From an uncultured Duncaniella sp. (GTDB taxonomy: Bacteria > Bacteroidota > Bacteroidia > Bacteroidales > Muribaculaceae): 64,000 nucleotides of DNA. The notes under the pieces were generated by a model, which was given only the letters and a program-made list of their open reading frames with translations, made no database searches and had not been told where the DNA came from. The translations under genes and the position numbers were made by a program. The first letter of the stretch is position 1. Every line of letters begins with the position of its first letter. This document shows positions 18,960 to 27,157 of this stretch, piece after piece. The stretch is from contig CAJTQR010000006.1 of the NCBI GenBank assembly GCA_910578515.1, forward strand, positions 1 to 64,000, written 5' to 3'.

Positions 18960-20935
18960 TGAATAGGAATTGTATATTATTGTTATCCATTGCGATTGGA
19001 GCTTTAAAGGCTATGGCAGGTGATTATAAGTTGGTGTCGCCCGATGGCAAGATTAATGTCAATGTGACTGACCAACTGAACTATACCGTGTCATATGTAG
19101 GCACGCCGATACTCACCGGCAGTGTCGGCCTTGAAATTTCCGAGGGAACAATAAAAGGTGGGATAAAGTCGGTAGCCAAAAAGTCGCAGAGAGGACGTGT
19201 CGCGTCTCCGTTTTATAGGACTGACAGCATCAAAGAAGACTATAACGAAACGACTTTCAAACTTGCCGGCAACTGGCAATTGCAATTCCGTGCCTATAAT
19301 GAAGGTGTGGCTTACCGCTGGTTATATTCAGGGAAGAAAAAACAGACGATAATTGACGAGTTGGTCGAGTATAGTTTTGAAGGAGATCCCGAAGTATTCT
19401 GCGCCTACTCTAAAACCGGAGTCCCCGGCAATTTCGACTCACAGCTGTTCAATTCTTTTGAAAATACCTACGATGAGAAAAAGCTGAGTGGTGTTGACAG
19501 CCTCAGGTTGTCCTTTCTCCCTGTATATGTAAGCTGTGGCGACAGCGCGAAATTAGTTATATCGGAAAGCGATGTCTATCATTATCCGGGCTACTTTCTC
19601 AATCGAAGTGAAAATACACTGAAGGGTGTGCTACCTCGTGTGCCGGCTGAATTTTGCCCCGGCGGATATACCGACATACAGATGCATGTGGCCCGACGCG
19701 AACCATTCATTGCCACTCTCGACGGTGCTCAGTCACTGCCTTGGAGAGTGATGATGTTAGGCTCCGATGACAAGGCGATCGCTTCTAACCAATTGAATTA
19801 TCTGCTTGCCGAGCCATCAGCCATCTCTGACATCTCATGGATTAAACCGGGCAAGGTGGCATGGGATTGGTGGAACGACTGGGGTCTGAGTCACGTTAAT
19901 TTTCCCGCAGGTATAAATAATGACACATATAAGGAGTACATTGACTTTGCCGCAGCCAATGGCATTGAATATGTGATTCTTGATGACGGTTGGTCTGACC
20001 ACGCTGCACGTAGCCTTTTCGCCGTGATTCCTGAAATTAATTTGGAGGAATTGGTGAAATATGGAGCCGAGCGAGGTGTCGGGTTGATACTTTGGGCCGG
20101 TTATCTTCCTTTTGAAAAAGATATGGAGGAGGTGTGTAAACATTACTCTGAAATGGGTATCAAGGGATTTAAGGTTGACTTTCTCGACCGTAATGACCGT
20201 GATATGATTGATTTTGAACAACGGGCAGCCGCAACTTGTGCAAAGTATCATCTGTTGCTTGATATTCATGGCACACATGCCCCGGCGGGAATGAATCGAA
20301 AATGGCCAAACGTGCTCAATTTTGAGGGTGTGCATGGTCTCGAGAACATGAAATGGTGCGACGGCTCAGTCGATCAGATGCGATATGATGCCACAATCCC
20401 TTTCATCCGGCAAGTGTCCGGCCCGATGGACTATACACAGGGCGCGATGCGCAACTCATCGAGGAGCAATTATCATCCGAGCAACACCGAGCCTATGAGT
20501 CAAGGCACACGTTGTCATCAATTGGCACTGTATATGATATTGGATGCGCCGCTGACAATGTTGTGCGACTCTCCAACGGCTTACAGGCATGAACAGGAGT
20601 GCACTGATTTCATAGCATCGGTGCCGACCATATGGAATGAAACCCGAGTGCTCGATGGCAAGATTGGTGAATATATTGTCACCGCCCGCCGCAAGGGCTC
20701 TGACTGGTATGTCGGAGGTATTACTTCATGGACTATGCGGGAAATTGAGATAGATTTCTCATTTCTTCCGCAGGGCAAGGAGTATGAAGCCGTAATTTTT
20801 GCAGATGGTGCAAATGCAGCTAAAATTGCGTCGGACTACTGTCGTGCCGTGGAAAAAGTAAATTCTGAAACAGTCAAAAAAATGAAACTTGCCCCCGGTG
20901 GTGGTTTTGCAATATCACTGACTCCGGCTAAATGA
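18959..20935 (+). CDS. GH97 alpha-glycosidase
   Basis: A 658-residue exported enzyme (signal about 1-20) with the GH97 layout: N-terminal beta-sandwich (starting YKLVSPDGKINV), (beta/alpha)8 barrel from about 290 and a C-terminal beta domain. GFKVDFLDRND places D407 where retaining GH97 alpha-galactosidases carry their nucleophile, with E456 (NFEGVHGLE) as the acid/base candidate; the inverting SusB-type enzymes use glutamates as base instead. This suggests a retaining alpha-galactosidase-like enzyme. The track start is a GTG at 18956; I choose the ATG at 18959, which shares one base with the previous stop (TGATG) and fits coupling. Confidence 0.88.
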   Translation: MNRNCILLLSIAIGALKAMAGDYKLVSPDGKINVNVTDQLNYTVSYVGTPILTGSVGLEISEGTIKGGIKSVAKKSQRGRVASPFYRTDSIKEDYNETTFKLAGNWQLQFRAYNEGVAYRWLYSGKKKQTIIDELVEYSFEGDPEVFCAYSKTGVPGNFDSQLFNSFENTYDEKKLSGVDSLRLSFLPVYVSCGDSAKLVISESDVYHYPGYFLNRSENTLKGVLPRVPAEFCPGGYTDIQMHVARREPFIATLDGAQSLPWRVMMLGSDDKAIASNQLNYLLAEPSAISDISWIKPGKVAWDWWNDWGLSHVNFPAGINNDTYKEYIDFAAANGIEYVILDDGWSDHAARSLFAVIPEINLEELVKYGAERGVGLILWAGYLPFEKDMEEVCKHYSEMGIKGFKVDFLDRNDRDMIDFEQRAAATCAKYHLLLDIHGTHAPAGMNRKWPNVLNFEGVHGLENMKWCDGSVDQMRYDATIPFIRQVSGPMDYTQGAMRNSSRSNYHPSNTEPMSQGTRCHQLALYMILDAPLTMLCDSPTAYRHEQECTDFIASVPTIWNETRVLDGKIGEYIVTARRKGSDWYVGGITSWTMREIEIDFSFLPQGKEYEAVIFADGANAAKIASDYCRAVEKVNSETVKKMKLAPGGGFAISLTPAK

Positions 20936-20942
20936 TTATGAT

Positions 20943-23609
20943 ATGGTTTCAAGATTCATTATTATAATATTGTCCGCACTGATGTCGGTGACGGCATTTG
21001 CCCGTGTTTCGACTGATGCTTTGACTACCGAGATGGCGGTGAATCCCTTGGGTGTGGAGAATCCGGCTCCACGTCTCAGCTGGAAAATCATCACAGACCG
21101 CAACAACGTAAAGCAGACCTCTTACCATATTCTTGTGGCTTCATCGCCTGGACTTCTTGAAAGCTCTGTTGGCGATGTGTGGGATAGCGGTGTGGTCAAA
21201 TCCGATCAATCAACCTATGTTGAATACGCAGGGGCACCTCTCCGTCCCGCTACAAGATATTGGTGGAAGGTCAATGTCATGACAAATAAAGGAAAATGCG
21301 GGTGGAGTGGACCGGCAATGTTTCAGACTGGTTTCCCAGAAGGTGAAAACTCATGGGGTGCTGAATGGATTGGGGGAGAACTACCCGGTGACATACCCAT
21401 GGAAGCTGTTCCGGCTCGCTATCTTAGAAAATCATTTTCGATTAAACAAAGTCCAATCAAATATGCAAGTCTGTATATTGTCGGGCTTGGCCTTTACGAG
21501 GCATATATCAATGGACATCGGCTTGGTGACGGCGTATTGCTTCAGGCTCCCACCGAATATTTCCAATCGGTAAGATACGACGTGCATGATGTTGGCGAGT
21601 TTCTGCGTAAGGGCAACAATACCATAGGAGTGACGTTGGGCAACGGACGTCACACTCCTGAACGTATGCGCACCATGCGTTGGTTTGGCTTCCCACGGAT
21701 GTATGCCCGGCTTGAAATAGTTTATGCTGACGGCAGTCGTCAGAGCATATATAGCGATAGTTCGTGGAAAATGACTGTTAACGGCCCAATCCGCGCAAAT
21801 AGTGAATTTGACGGAGAAATTTATGATGCCCGCCTTGAAATGAGTGGTTGGGCCGAGAATGGGTATGATGATTCCTCATGGTCGGCAGCTCCTGTTACGG
21901 GGGCTCCCGGTGGAAAGTTTGCCTACCAATTGAATCCTCCAATCAGAATCATGGATGTCGTTACGCCAAAATCAATTAAGGAAACAAGCCCCGGAACCTA
22001 TGTCCTCGATATGGGGCAGAATATGGTTGGATGGTTGCACTCAAAATTCCGTGGAGGGAAACCGGGACAGCAGGTCAATATCCGATTTGCCGAGACGCTC
22101 AATCCTGACGGGTCGTTGTATATTGACAATCTGCGCAGTGCAAAACCGCAGGATACATACATATTCAAAGGCACAGGTGAAGAATCTTGGGCACCACGAT
22201 TTACTTACCATGGTTTCAGATATGCCGAAATCAGCGGCCTTGATTATGCCCCTTCGGCCAATGAATTTATGGGAATGGTCGTTCATGATGAGATGGCTAA
22301 TACTGGCTCGTTTTCGTGTTCCAACGATGTCATCAATCAAATATACAAAAATGCCCGGTGGGGAATACGCGGAAATTATCGAGGCATGCCTACCGATTGT
22401 CCGCAGCGAGACGAACGTCTGCCATGGCTTGGCGACCGAACGACAGGTGCTTATGGTGAGGCATTTCCTTTCGGAAACCATCTTTTTTATGCAAAGTGGC
22501 TCGATGATATACGTTCCACGCAAAAAATTAACGGCGGCTTCCCTGATATTGCACCGAATTATTGGGATTGTTTTTCTGATAATATGACGTGGCCGGCTGC
22601 ATATTTCACTGTTGCGGATATGATTTACGCCCAATATGGTGATGTGGAGCCGATTCGTAAACATTATCCGGCTATGAAACGGTGGCTTGATCACATGAAG
22701 AAAGACTATATGGACGGATATATCATCGAGCGTGATGAGCATGGTGATTGGTGCGTGCCTCCAGAACGTCCCGATTTGATTCACACGCAGGATTCAACCC
22801 GTATAACCGACGGTGCATTGCTTGCGTCAAGTCATTTGTACTATCTGTCGCACTTGCTTGCCAAGTTTGCACGGCTTGCAGGTCATGAAAATGATGTTGT
22901 AAGCCTACTTGATGATGCCGATAAGGTCAAAGACGCGTTCAACAAACGTTTTTTTAACTTTGAAAACGGGTGCTACGCCAATAATACGGTTACGTCAAAT
23001 CTGCTGCCTCTGCGATTCGGCATGGTGCCGGATGGCTATAAGGAAAAAGTGATGCAGCACATTGTCGATAAGACAGAACAGGATTTTGGAGCACATATCA
23101 GTGTGGGAGTGATGGGTGTACAGCATATAATGCGTGGCCTTTCCGAAAATGGTTGCCTTGATCTCGCATATAAGATTGCCACAAACACCGACTATCCAAG
23201 TTGGGGATATATGGCTGAAAATGGTGCTACAACAATTTGGGAGCTGTGGAACGGCAATACTGCCGATCCGGCCATGAACTCGGGTAACCATGTGATGCTG
23301 CTTGGTGATTTGCTGATATGGGAGTATTCCTATCTCGCCGGCATTTCCAATGCTGATGGCAGTTGTGGCTATCGCAGAATCAAACTCAAGCCACACATAC
23401 CGTCAGACCTTGACCATGTGGAGTGCTCCTATGAATCTATCTATGGCATGATTGGAAGTTCATGGCGTAAGATGGGTGAAAATGGTCTGGAATGGAATAT
23501 TTCAATCCCCGCCAATACAACGGCTGAGGTTTGGATTCCTCAGAAGGGTGGGGAATATAAAGTCAGAAATTACAATTCAGGCTCGTACACTATAAAAACA
23601 AAAATATGA
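20943..23609 (+). CDS. GH78 alpha-L-rhamnosidase
   Basis: An 888-residue exported enzyme removing alpha-L-rhamnose from glycans or glycosides. The signal peptide ends near AFARVS. Domains in order: fibronectin-III-like start (NPLGVENPAPRLSWKI), carbohydrate-binding N domains (about 155-315), a beta domain (about 330-435), the six-hairpin catalytic domain (about 440-790) and a C-terminal beta-sandwich. The family hallmark DCPQRDERLPWLGDR lies at 485-499, with E491 as general-acid candidate; a second acidic motif, WNGNTADPAMNSGNH, is near 770. It starts 7 bp after the GH97 gene. Confidence 0.95.
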   Translation: MVSRFIIIILSALMSVTAFARVSTDALTTEMAVNPLGVENPAPRLSWKIITDRNNVKQTSYHILVASSPGLLESSVGDVWDSGVVKSDQSTYVEYAGAPLRPATRYWWKVNVMTNKGKCGWSGPAMFQTGFPEGENSWGAEWIGGELPGDIPMEAVPARYLRKSFSIKQSPIKYASLYIVGLGLYEAYINGHRLGDGVLLQAPTEYFQSVRYDVHDVGEFLRKGNNTIGVTLGNGRHTPERMRTMRWFGFPRMYARLEIVYADGSRQSIYSDSSWKMTVNGPIRANSEFDGEIYDARLEMSGWAENGYDDSSWSAAPVTGAPGGKFAYQLNPPIRIMDVVTPKSIKETSPGTYVLDMGQNMVGWLHSKFRGGKPGQQVNIRFAETLNPDGSLYIDNLRSAKPQDTYIFKGTGEESWAPRFTYHGFRYAEISGLDYAPSANEFMGMVVHDEMANTGSFSCSNDVINQIYKNARWGIRGNYRGMPTDCPQRDERLPWLGDRTTGAYGEAFPFGNHLFYAKWLDDIRSTQKINGGFPDIAPNYWDCFSDNMTWPAAYFTVADMIYAQYGDVEPIRKHYPAMKRWLDHMKKDYMDGYIIERDEHGDWCVPPERPDLIHTQDSTRITDGALLASSHLYYLSHLLAKFARLAGHENDVVSLLDDADKVKDAFNKRFFNFENGCYANNTVTSNLLPLRFGMVPDGYKEKVMQHIVDKTEQDFGAHISVGVMGVQHIMRGLSENGCLDLAYKIATNTDYPSWGYMAENGATTIWELWNGNTADPAMNSGNHVMLLGDLLIWEYSYLAGISNADGSCGYRRIKLKPHIPSDLDHVECSYESIYGMIGSSWRKMGENGLEWNISIPANTTAEVWIPQKGGEYKVRNYNSGSYTIKTKI

Positions 23610-24910
23610 AAAAATATATATTCATCATTTTTTACCTTTCGGTAGTAGTTTCCTCCCTGTCGCTATCGGCACGCGATGACAACGGTGAGCGTGTGCGCGA
23701 TTTCATCCGGGAGCAGATGCCCTTGTCTGTCCGTGTCAATACGGTGGATACTCTCGGGAAGATAGGGTTGCCACACCCTTACAGTGTGCCCTGTGTGCAG
23801 GGTATGTTTCAGGACATGTTCTATTGGGACACATATTTCACCAATCTTGGTCTTATATCTATTGGTGACACAGTTCAGGCAAAAAACAATGTCGATAATA
23901 TATTGTATGTGATCAATCTTCTGGGTTATATGCCCAATGCAACCGACAGGGGGATGTTCAACCGTTCGCAACCTCCTTATGCAAGCATGATGGTTGCCGA
24001 CATTTATGACATAACCCGCGATAAGGAGTGGCTCGCAGCGACATTACCCGTACTTGAGAAGGAGTATGATTTCTGGATGACAAAGCGAATCACTCCGAAT
24101 GGGTTGAATCGGCATGGCAATTCGGCCACCGACAAAGAGCTATCTGATTTTTATGGCTACATGACAACGCGTTTCCCTCACCTGAAATGGGAAATTCCTG
24201 ACAGCGAACGCATCCGTCAGGGGTCTCATTTCCTGTCGGAAGCGGAGTCAGGCTGGGACTTCACTCCTCGCTTTGATTTCCGATGTGAGGATTTCAACCC
24301 AGTTGATCTCAATTCCAATTTATATATCTATGAAAAGAATTTTGAGAGATTTTATAAGGAATTAGGATTGAAGGACAGCAAAAAATGGACGAAAATTGCC
24401 GACAAACGAGCTAAACTTATGCGTAAATTGATGAAGAATCCTGCTGACGGGCTGTATTATGACTATGATTTCATAAATGGACGCCTTAGCTCAGTGTATT
24501 CATCTTCAGTTTTCAATCTTATGTGGGCCGGACTATTGACAGGAAGTGAAGCTAAGGCTGTCATGAACAATCTGAATCGGCTGGAGATGGCATGTGGGAT
24601 AGTTGCTTGTGAACCGACCGATAGAAATTACACTTATCAGTGGGATGCCCCGAACGCATGGGCCAGTTTCAATGTACTGGCCATAATGGCTCTTGACCGA
24701 TATGGTTATAAAGATGATGCCGGGCGCATAGCTGAAAAATATGTACGGAGCATAGATTCAATCTATCAGAGCACAGGAAACCTTTGGGAAAAATTCAATG
24801 GTATGACCGGCTCGATAGATGTGAACAGTGAGTATGAAATGCCGCCGTTCATGGGATGGACGGCCGGAGCTTACATGTATTCTTCTGACTATATCCGCAA
24901 TAATCAGTAA
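23606..24910 (+). CDS. Divergent GH37 (trehalase-like) glycosidase
   Basis: A 434-residue exported protein with a short signal peptide and an (alpha/alpha)6 barrel related to trehalases. ESGWDFTPRF (214-223; D218 matches the GH37 general acid) and QWDAPNAWAS are close to the family signatures. The first signature (PGGRF-E-Y-WDTY) is reduced to VQGMFQDMFYWDTYF, and the usual QEGFGWTNG base region reads MPPFMGWTAG. It is therefore a distant GH37-clan member whose substrate need not be trehalose. The start overlaps the GH78 stop by four bases (ATGA). Confidence 0.75.
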   Translation: MKKYIFIIFYLSVVVSSLSLSARDDNGERVRDFIREQMPLSVRVNTVDTLGKIGLPHPYSVPCVQGMFQDMFYWDTYFTNLGLISIGDTVQAKNNVDNILYVINLLGYMPNATDRGMFNRSQPPYASMMVADIYDITRDKEWLAATLPVLEKEYDFWMTKRITPNGLNRHGNSATDKELSDFYGYMTTRFPHLKWEIPDSERIRQGSHFLSEAESGWDFTPRFDFRCEDFNPVDLNSNLYIYEKNFERFYKELGLKDSKKWTKIADKRAKLMRKLMKNPADGLYYDYDFINGRLSSVYSSSVFNLMWAGLLTGSEAKAVMNNLNRLEMACGIVACEPTDRNYTYQWDAPNAWASFNVLAIMALDRYGYKDDAGRIAEKYVRSIDSIYQSTGNLWEKFNGMTGSIDVNSEYEMPPFMGWTAGAYMYSSDYIRNNQ

Positions 24911-24925
24911 CTTTGCATAAGCAAT

Positions 24926-25513
24926 ATGACTGAACACAACTACAACGAACTTACTGACACTGAATTAAGCCAGCTGGCTTCATCCGGCAATATGTCTGCG
25001 ATAGAAACGATCTATCGCAGACATTATCCGCTGATGCTTAATTTCGGTATGAAATACTATGCTGATGCTGAGTTTGTGAAGGACTGTATTCAGGATTTAT
25101 TTGTAAAACTCATTTGTCATCCGACGTTGTTCCGGCATGTAGAGTTCGTGCGTTCATGGCTCCTGATTTCGCTAAAGAACATCATGTTTGACCGCCTTAA
25201 ATCTGTCAAACCTTCCGGCTCGCTTGATGAAGTGCCATTCATGACTCTTGAAGAGGATATAGTGGCAATAGCTCAGACCGAGGAACTTGATGACGAACAG
25301 ATAAAGGATCGTCGCAATTTGGCTAAAGCGTTTAAACTCCTTGGAGGAAGTCAGCGTATGGCTGTATATCTCCATTTTGTAAGAGGCTTGTCTCACAAAG
25401 AAGTGGCGGCCCTCCTTGATATGAACGTACAAAGCTCTCGCAATTTACTCTCAAGAGCCCTGGCCAAACTCCGTAACAACATGTTCGCTTTTCTTATGTT
25501 ACTACCAATATGA
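24926..25513 (+). CDS. ECF-type RNA polymerase sigma factor
   Basis: A 195-residue sigma-70 family protein with region 2 (about 22-85, YPLMLNFGMKYYADAEFVKDCIQDLF) and region 4 (about 135-185, LSHKEVAALLDMNVQSSRNLLSRALAKL) and no region 1.1 or 3. It is the last gene of the operon, 15 bp after the GH37-like gene, and ends before a terminator. It is the likely partner of the FecR protein at 4868. Being transcribed at the end of the operon it should control, it could form a positive feedback loop once the inducer is sensed. Confidence 0.93.
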   Translation: MTEHNYNELTDTELSQLASSGNMSAIETIYRRHYPLMLNFGMKYYADAEFVKDCIQDLFVKLICHPTLFRHVEFVRSWLLISLKNIMFDRLKSVKPSGSLDEVPFMTLEEDIVAIAQTEELDDEQIKDRRNLAKAFKLLGGSQRMAVYLHFVRGLSHKEVAALLDMNVQSSRNLLSRALAKLRNNMFAFLMLLPI

Positions 25514-25544
25514 GGCATTAAATCATCATCCACAATATACATTT

Positions 25545-25575
25545 AGCTCCCGATGCGATATACGGGGGCTTTATT
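25545..25575 (+). terminator. Terminator of the glycan operon
   Basis: AGCTCCCG (25545-25552) pairs with CGGGGGCT (25563-25570) with one G-U pair, followed by a T-rich stretch. It lies 31 bp after the sigma stop. Confidence 0.65.
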
Positions 25576-25726
25576 ATTTCTCAAGGAATAATATTTTTTC
25601 AGAATATGTAATGGGGTGTATTGGTATCGGTAAATAGAATCTCTATTCTGTTGGTTCTCTTTTCCATATTTTCCAGTGATTAAAAATCGGAGAGTTGCGA
25701 GCTGATTTTCTCCGCCCGACAGGGAG

Positions 25727-25850
25727 GCAAGTTACTTTTCCATCGGTAAAACTCCGTTTTATCCGGAGAAAAGTACAACTTGCTTAACAAATTCTGCACC
25801 TTTGGCACGGGTGCCCCGAAGCTCTCCCGACCTCGCTTCGCACGGCGAAG
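25727..25850. other. Cluster of stem-loops in non-coding DNA
   Basis: Three inverted repeats lie close together. GCAAGTTACTTTTC (25727-25740) pairs with GAAAAGTACAACTTGC (25768-25783) around an inner CTCCG/CGGAG hairpin (25752-25768); GGCAC/GTGCC lies at 25804-25815; CTTCGC/GCGAAG with a 3-nt loop lies at 25836-25850. The area codes for nothing obvious. Such structure recalls transfer origins and regulatory regions of Bacteroides mobile elements, but no relaxase gene is present to confirm that. Confidence 0.5.
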
Positions 25851-25966
25851 TTAGCTCACTCCGGTTGACCGCGCACAAATTCCGAACATAATCTTTTTAT
25901 CTGACAACTTGGAACACCGGTACTTAATAAAAGAATAATGATTTGCCCTATGTATCCTACACTCTT

Positions 25967-26037
25967 ATTATCACATACTGTCGTTATCGGATAGTGACTG
26001 CTGTTGCTGTCACGACAATCACATTATCATATACTGT
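25967..26037. repeat. Direct repeat flanking a dyad
   Basis: ATTATCACATACTGT (25967-25981) recurs as ATTATCATATACTGT (26023-26037) with one mismatch. Between them GTGAC (25994-25998) and GTCAC (26009-26013) form a dyad. The arrangement suggests binding sites for a DNA-binding protein such as a recombination or replication accessory factor. Confidence 0.5.
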
Positions 26038-26109
26038 GATATGGCTTGTGTCAGAGCATGAAATGATGTGAAAATCAGATGAATATGTACTAAAATAATG
26101 GTTTGAAAA

Positions 26110-26142
26110 TTTGCATAAGTCGTTGAAATTTAGTATATTTAC
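26110..26142 (+). promoter_or_regulatory. Promoter before the small membrane ORF
   Basis: TTTG at 26110-26113, a 20-nt spacer and TATATTTAC at 26134-26142, one base off TAnnTTTGY. It lies about 45 bp upstream of the ORF at 26186 and is the main support that the ORF is expressed. Confidence 0.5.
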
Positions 26143-26185
26143 ATACTCGGAGCATTACTTCGGGCGATAGTTTGATGATGTTGAA

Positions 26186-26440
26186 ATGGCATTATCGGAC
26201 TATCTGAACATCATAATATCTCTCACCATGTTCGCACTTCTATTGATGATATATCTATTGCCCGTTGCGATAGTTGCAGGATTATTGCTCCGCTTTATCC
26301 GATGGTCGCTTGTAATGATTATGCGTCTTGCCTGCCGGATTGTATCTCTGGTATGGCGTATGATTTGTTGGCTGCTTCTGCTCGGCTGGAGAGGATTGCG
26401 GTCGTTGTGGAGACAGTATCGACATAGGACTGCTCCGTGA
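26186..26440 (+). CDS. Small membrane protein, unknown
   Basis: An 84-residue ORF. One or two hydrophobic helices (about 8-35 and 40-66) are followed by a Trp/Arg-rich tail (GWRGLRSLWRQYRHR). No family recognised. It is the only plausible gene in 1.85 kb of otherwise non-coding DNA, lies between stem-loops and a minisatellite, and has a near-consensus promoter. It could be a cargo or maintenance peptide of a mobile element, a toxin-like membrane peptide, or a chance ORF. Confidence 0.4.
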   Translation: MALSDYLNIIISLTMFALLLMIYLLPVAIVAGLLLRFIRWSLVMIMRLACRIVSLVWRMICWLLLLGWRGLRSLWRQYRHRTAP

Positions 26441-26548
26441 AATTTTCTTTAAGGGAGAAAATCAGGAGGGCAGGCATAATCTTCTCCCTGCGGTGGGATT
26501 TTTCAGGCTGGGAAGCAAGAGGGAAAAACAACACTGATTTCGGCTGAT

Positions 26549-26774
26549 GTGCGCCACCTTTGCCGTCACCTTGACCGACACCTTATCCGCCACTTCTGCC
26601 GCCACCATTTCAGACACCCGTTCCGACACCTTTACCGTCACTGATACAGACACACTTACATACACTCTTGGGGACACTCTTTCGGACACTTATGGGGACA
26701 CCTTTGGGGACACTTTTACAGACACCTTTTCTGCCACTTTTTCGGTCAGTGTGCGCCACCTTTTTCGCCACCTT
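26549..26774. repeat. 12-bp minisatellite, about 19 units
   Basis: Units of 12 bp with consensus TNCCGNCACCTT run in one register from 26549 to about 26750, then two further units offset by 2 bp. The units vary at several positions, so the array is old or under selection. On the minus strand they encode tetrapeptides KVSE, RVSE, EVAD, KVTA; on the plus strand SDTF-type repeats. The minus-strand form resembles the linker repeats of AlbA_2/ATPase proteins, but no flanking domains of such a protein remain. Confidence 0.85.
26669..26712. repeat. 44-bp near-copy of the repeat next to the integrase
   Basis: This part of the minisatellite matches 1164-1207 in the same orientation with two mismatches. 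The two copies are 25.5 kb apart and bracket the AlbA_2 gene, the glycan operon and the sigma gene. Confidence 0.8.
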
Positions 26775-26936
26775 TTTTGAGGCTCCCGGACACCCGTCAA
26801 CAGCACCGAACTTTTGCTTGAAAACAGGTGTTCAAGTATGAGAACCACAATTTTTAATAGTTAAATATTGTTTATTTAGCAAATATTCGGATAATAAGTG
26901 TTAATTTTGTGATGCTCTCGCAGGTAGTGATAAATC

Positions 26937-26991
26937 AGGGCAATTTTGCCCTCTAAAATAGAGCGGAAAATGTGGTACAAACCGTGGTACA
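26937..26991. other. Palindrome and paired GTGGTACA boxes
   Basis: AGGGCAATTTTGCCCT (26937-26952) is a 7-bp inverted repeat with a 2-nt centre. GTGGTACA occurs at 26972-26979 and 26984-26991, centres 12 bp apart. These could be recombinase or regulator sites at the edge of the accessory region. The rest of 26780-27080 shows no gene longer than 24 codons. Confidence 0.4.
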
Positions 26992-27080
26992 TTGCTTCTC
27001 AATTACATGAACCAACGAATTGAAAATCAACAAGATGACACCACTCTCACAAAGCCCGCTCGGATCACATATTCAATATA

Positions 27081-27109
27081 AAAAGGTCACTTCAAAGGTG
27101 ACCTTTTTA
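27081..27109. terminator. Strong terminator hairpin
   Basis: AAAAGGTCAC (27081-27090) pairs perfectly with GTGACCTTTT (27098-27107) around a 7-nt loop and a T-run follows. No gene is recognised directly upstream on the plus strand, so its transcript is unknown; it may belong to an RNA gene interrupted by element insertion. Confidence 0.65.
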
Positions 27110-27157
27110 TGCTTTATACACTTATGGGTAGGTAGTTAATGCTTGAAACTTGCATGG

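Noticed and set aside
22041..22784. 247-codon minus-strand ORF
   Set aside because: It lies fully antisense inside the GH78 gene, has no recognisable motifs, and reflects the codon pattern of the real gene.
26549..26774. CRISPR-like array
   Set aside because: The period is only 12 bp, there are no unique spacers between units, and no cas genes are present.
27007..27081. A 24-codon ORF (MNQRIENQQ start) or a tRNA 3-prime fragment ending GCTCGGATCACA before the terminator
   Set aside because: The ORF is too short to support, and no T-loop or cloverleaf is present, so neither is called; kept only as part of the boundary hypothesis.
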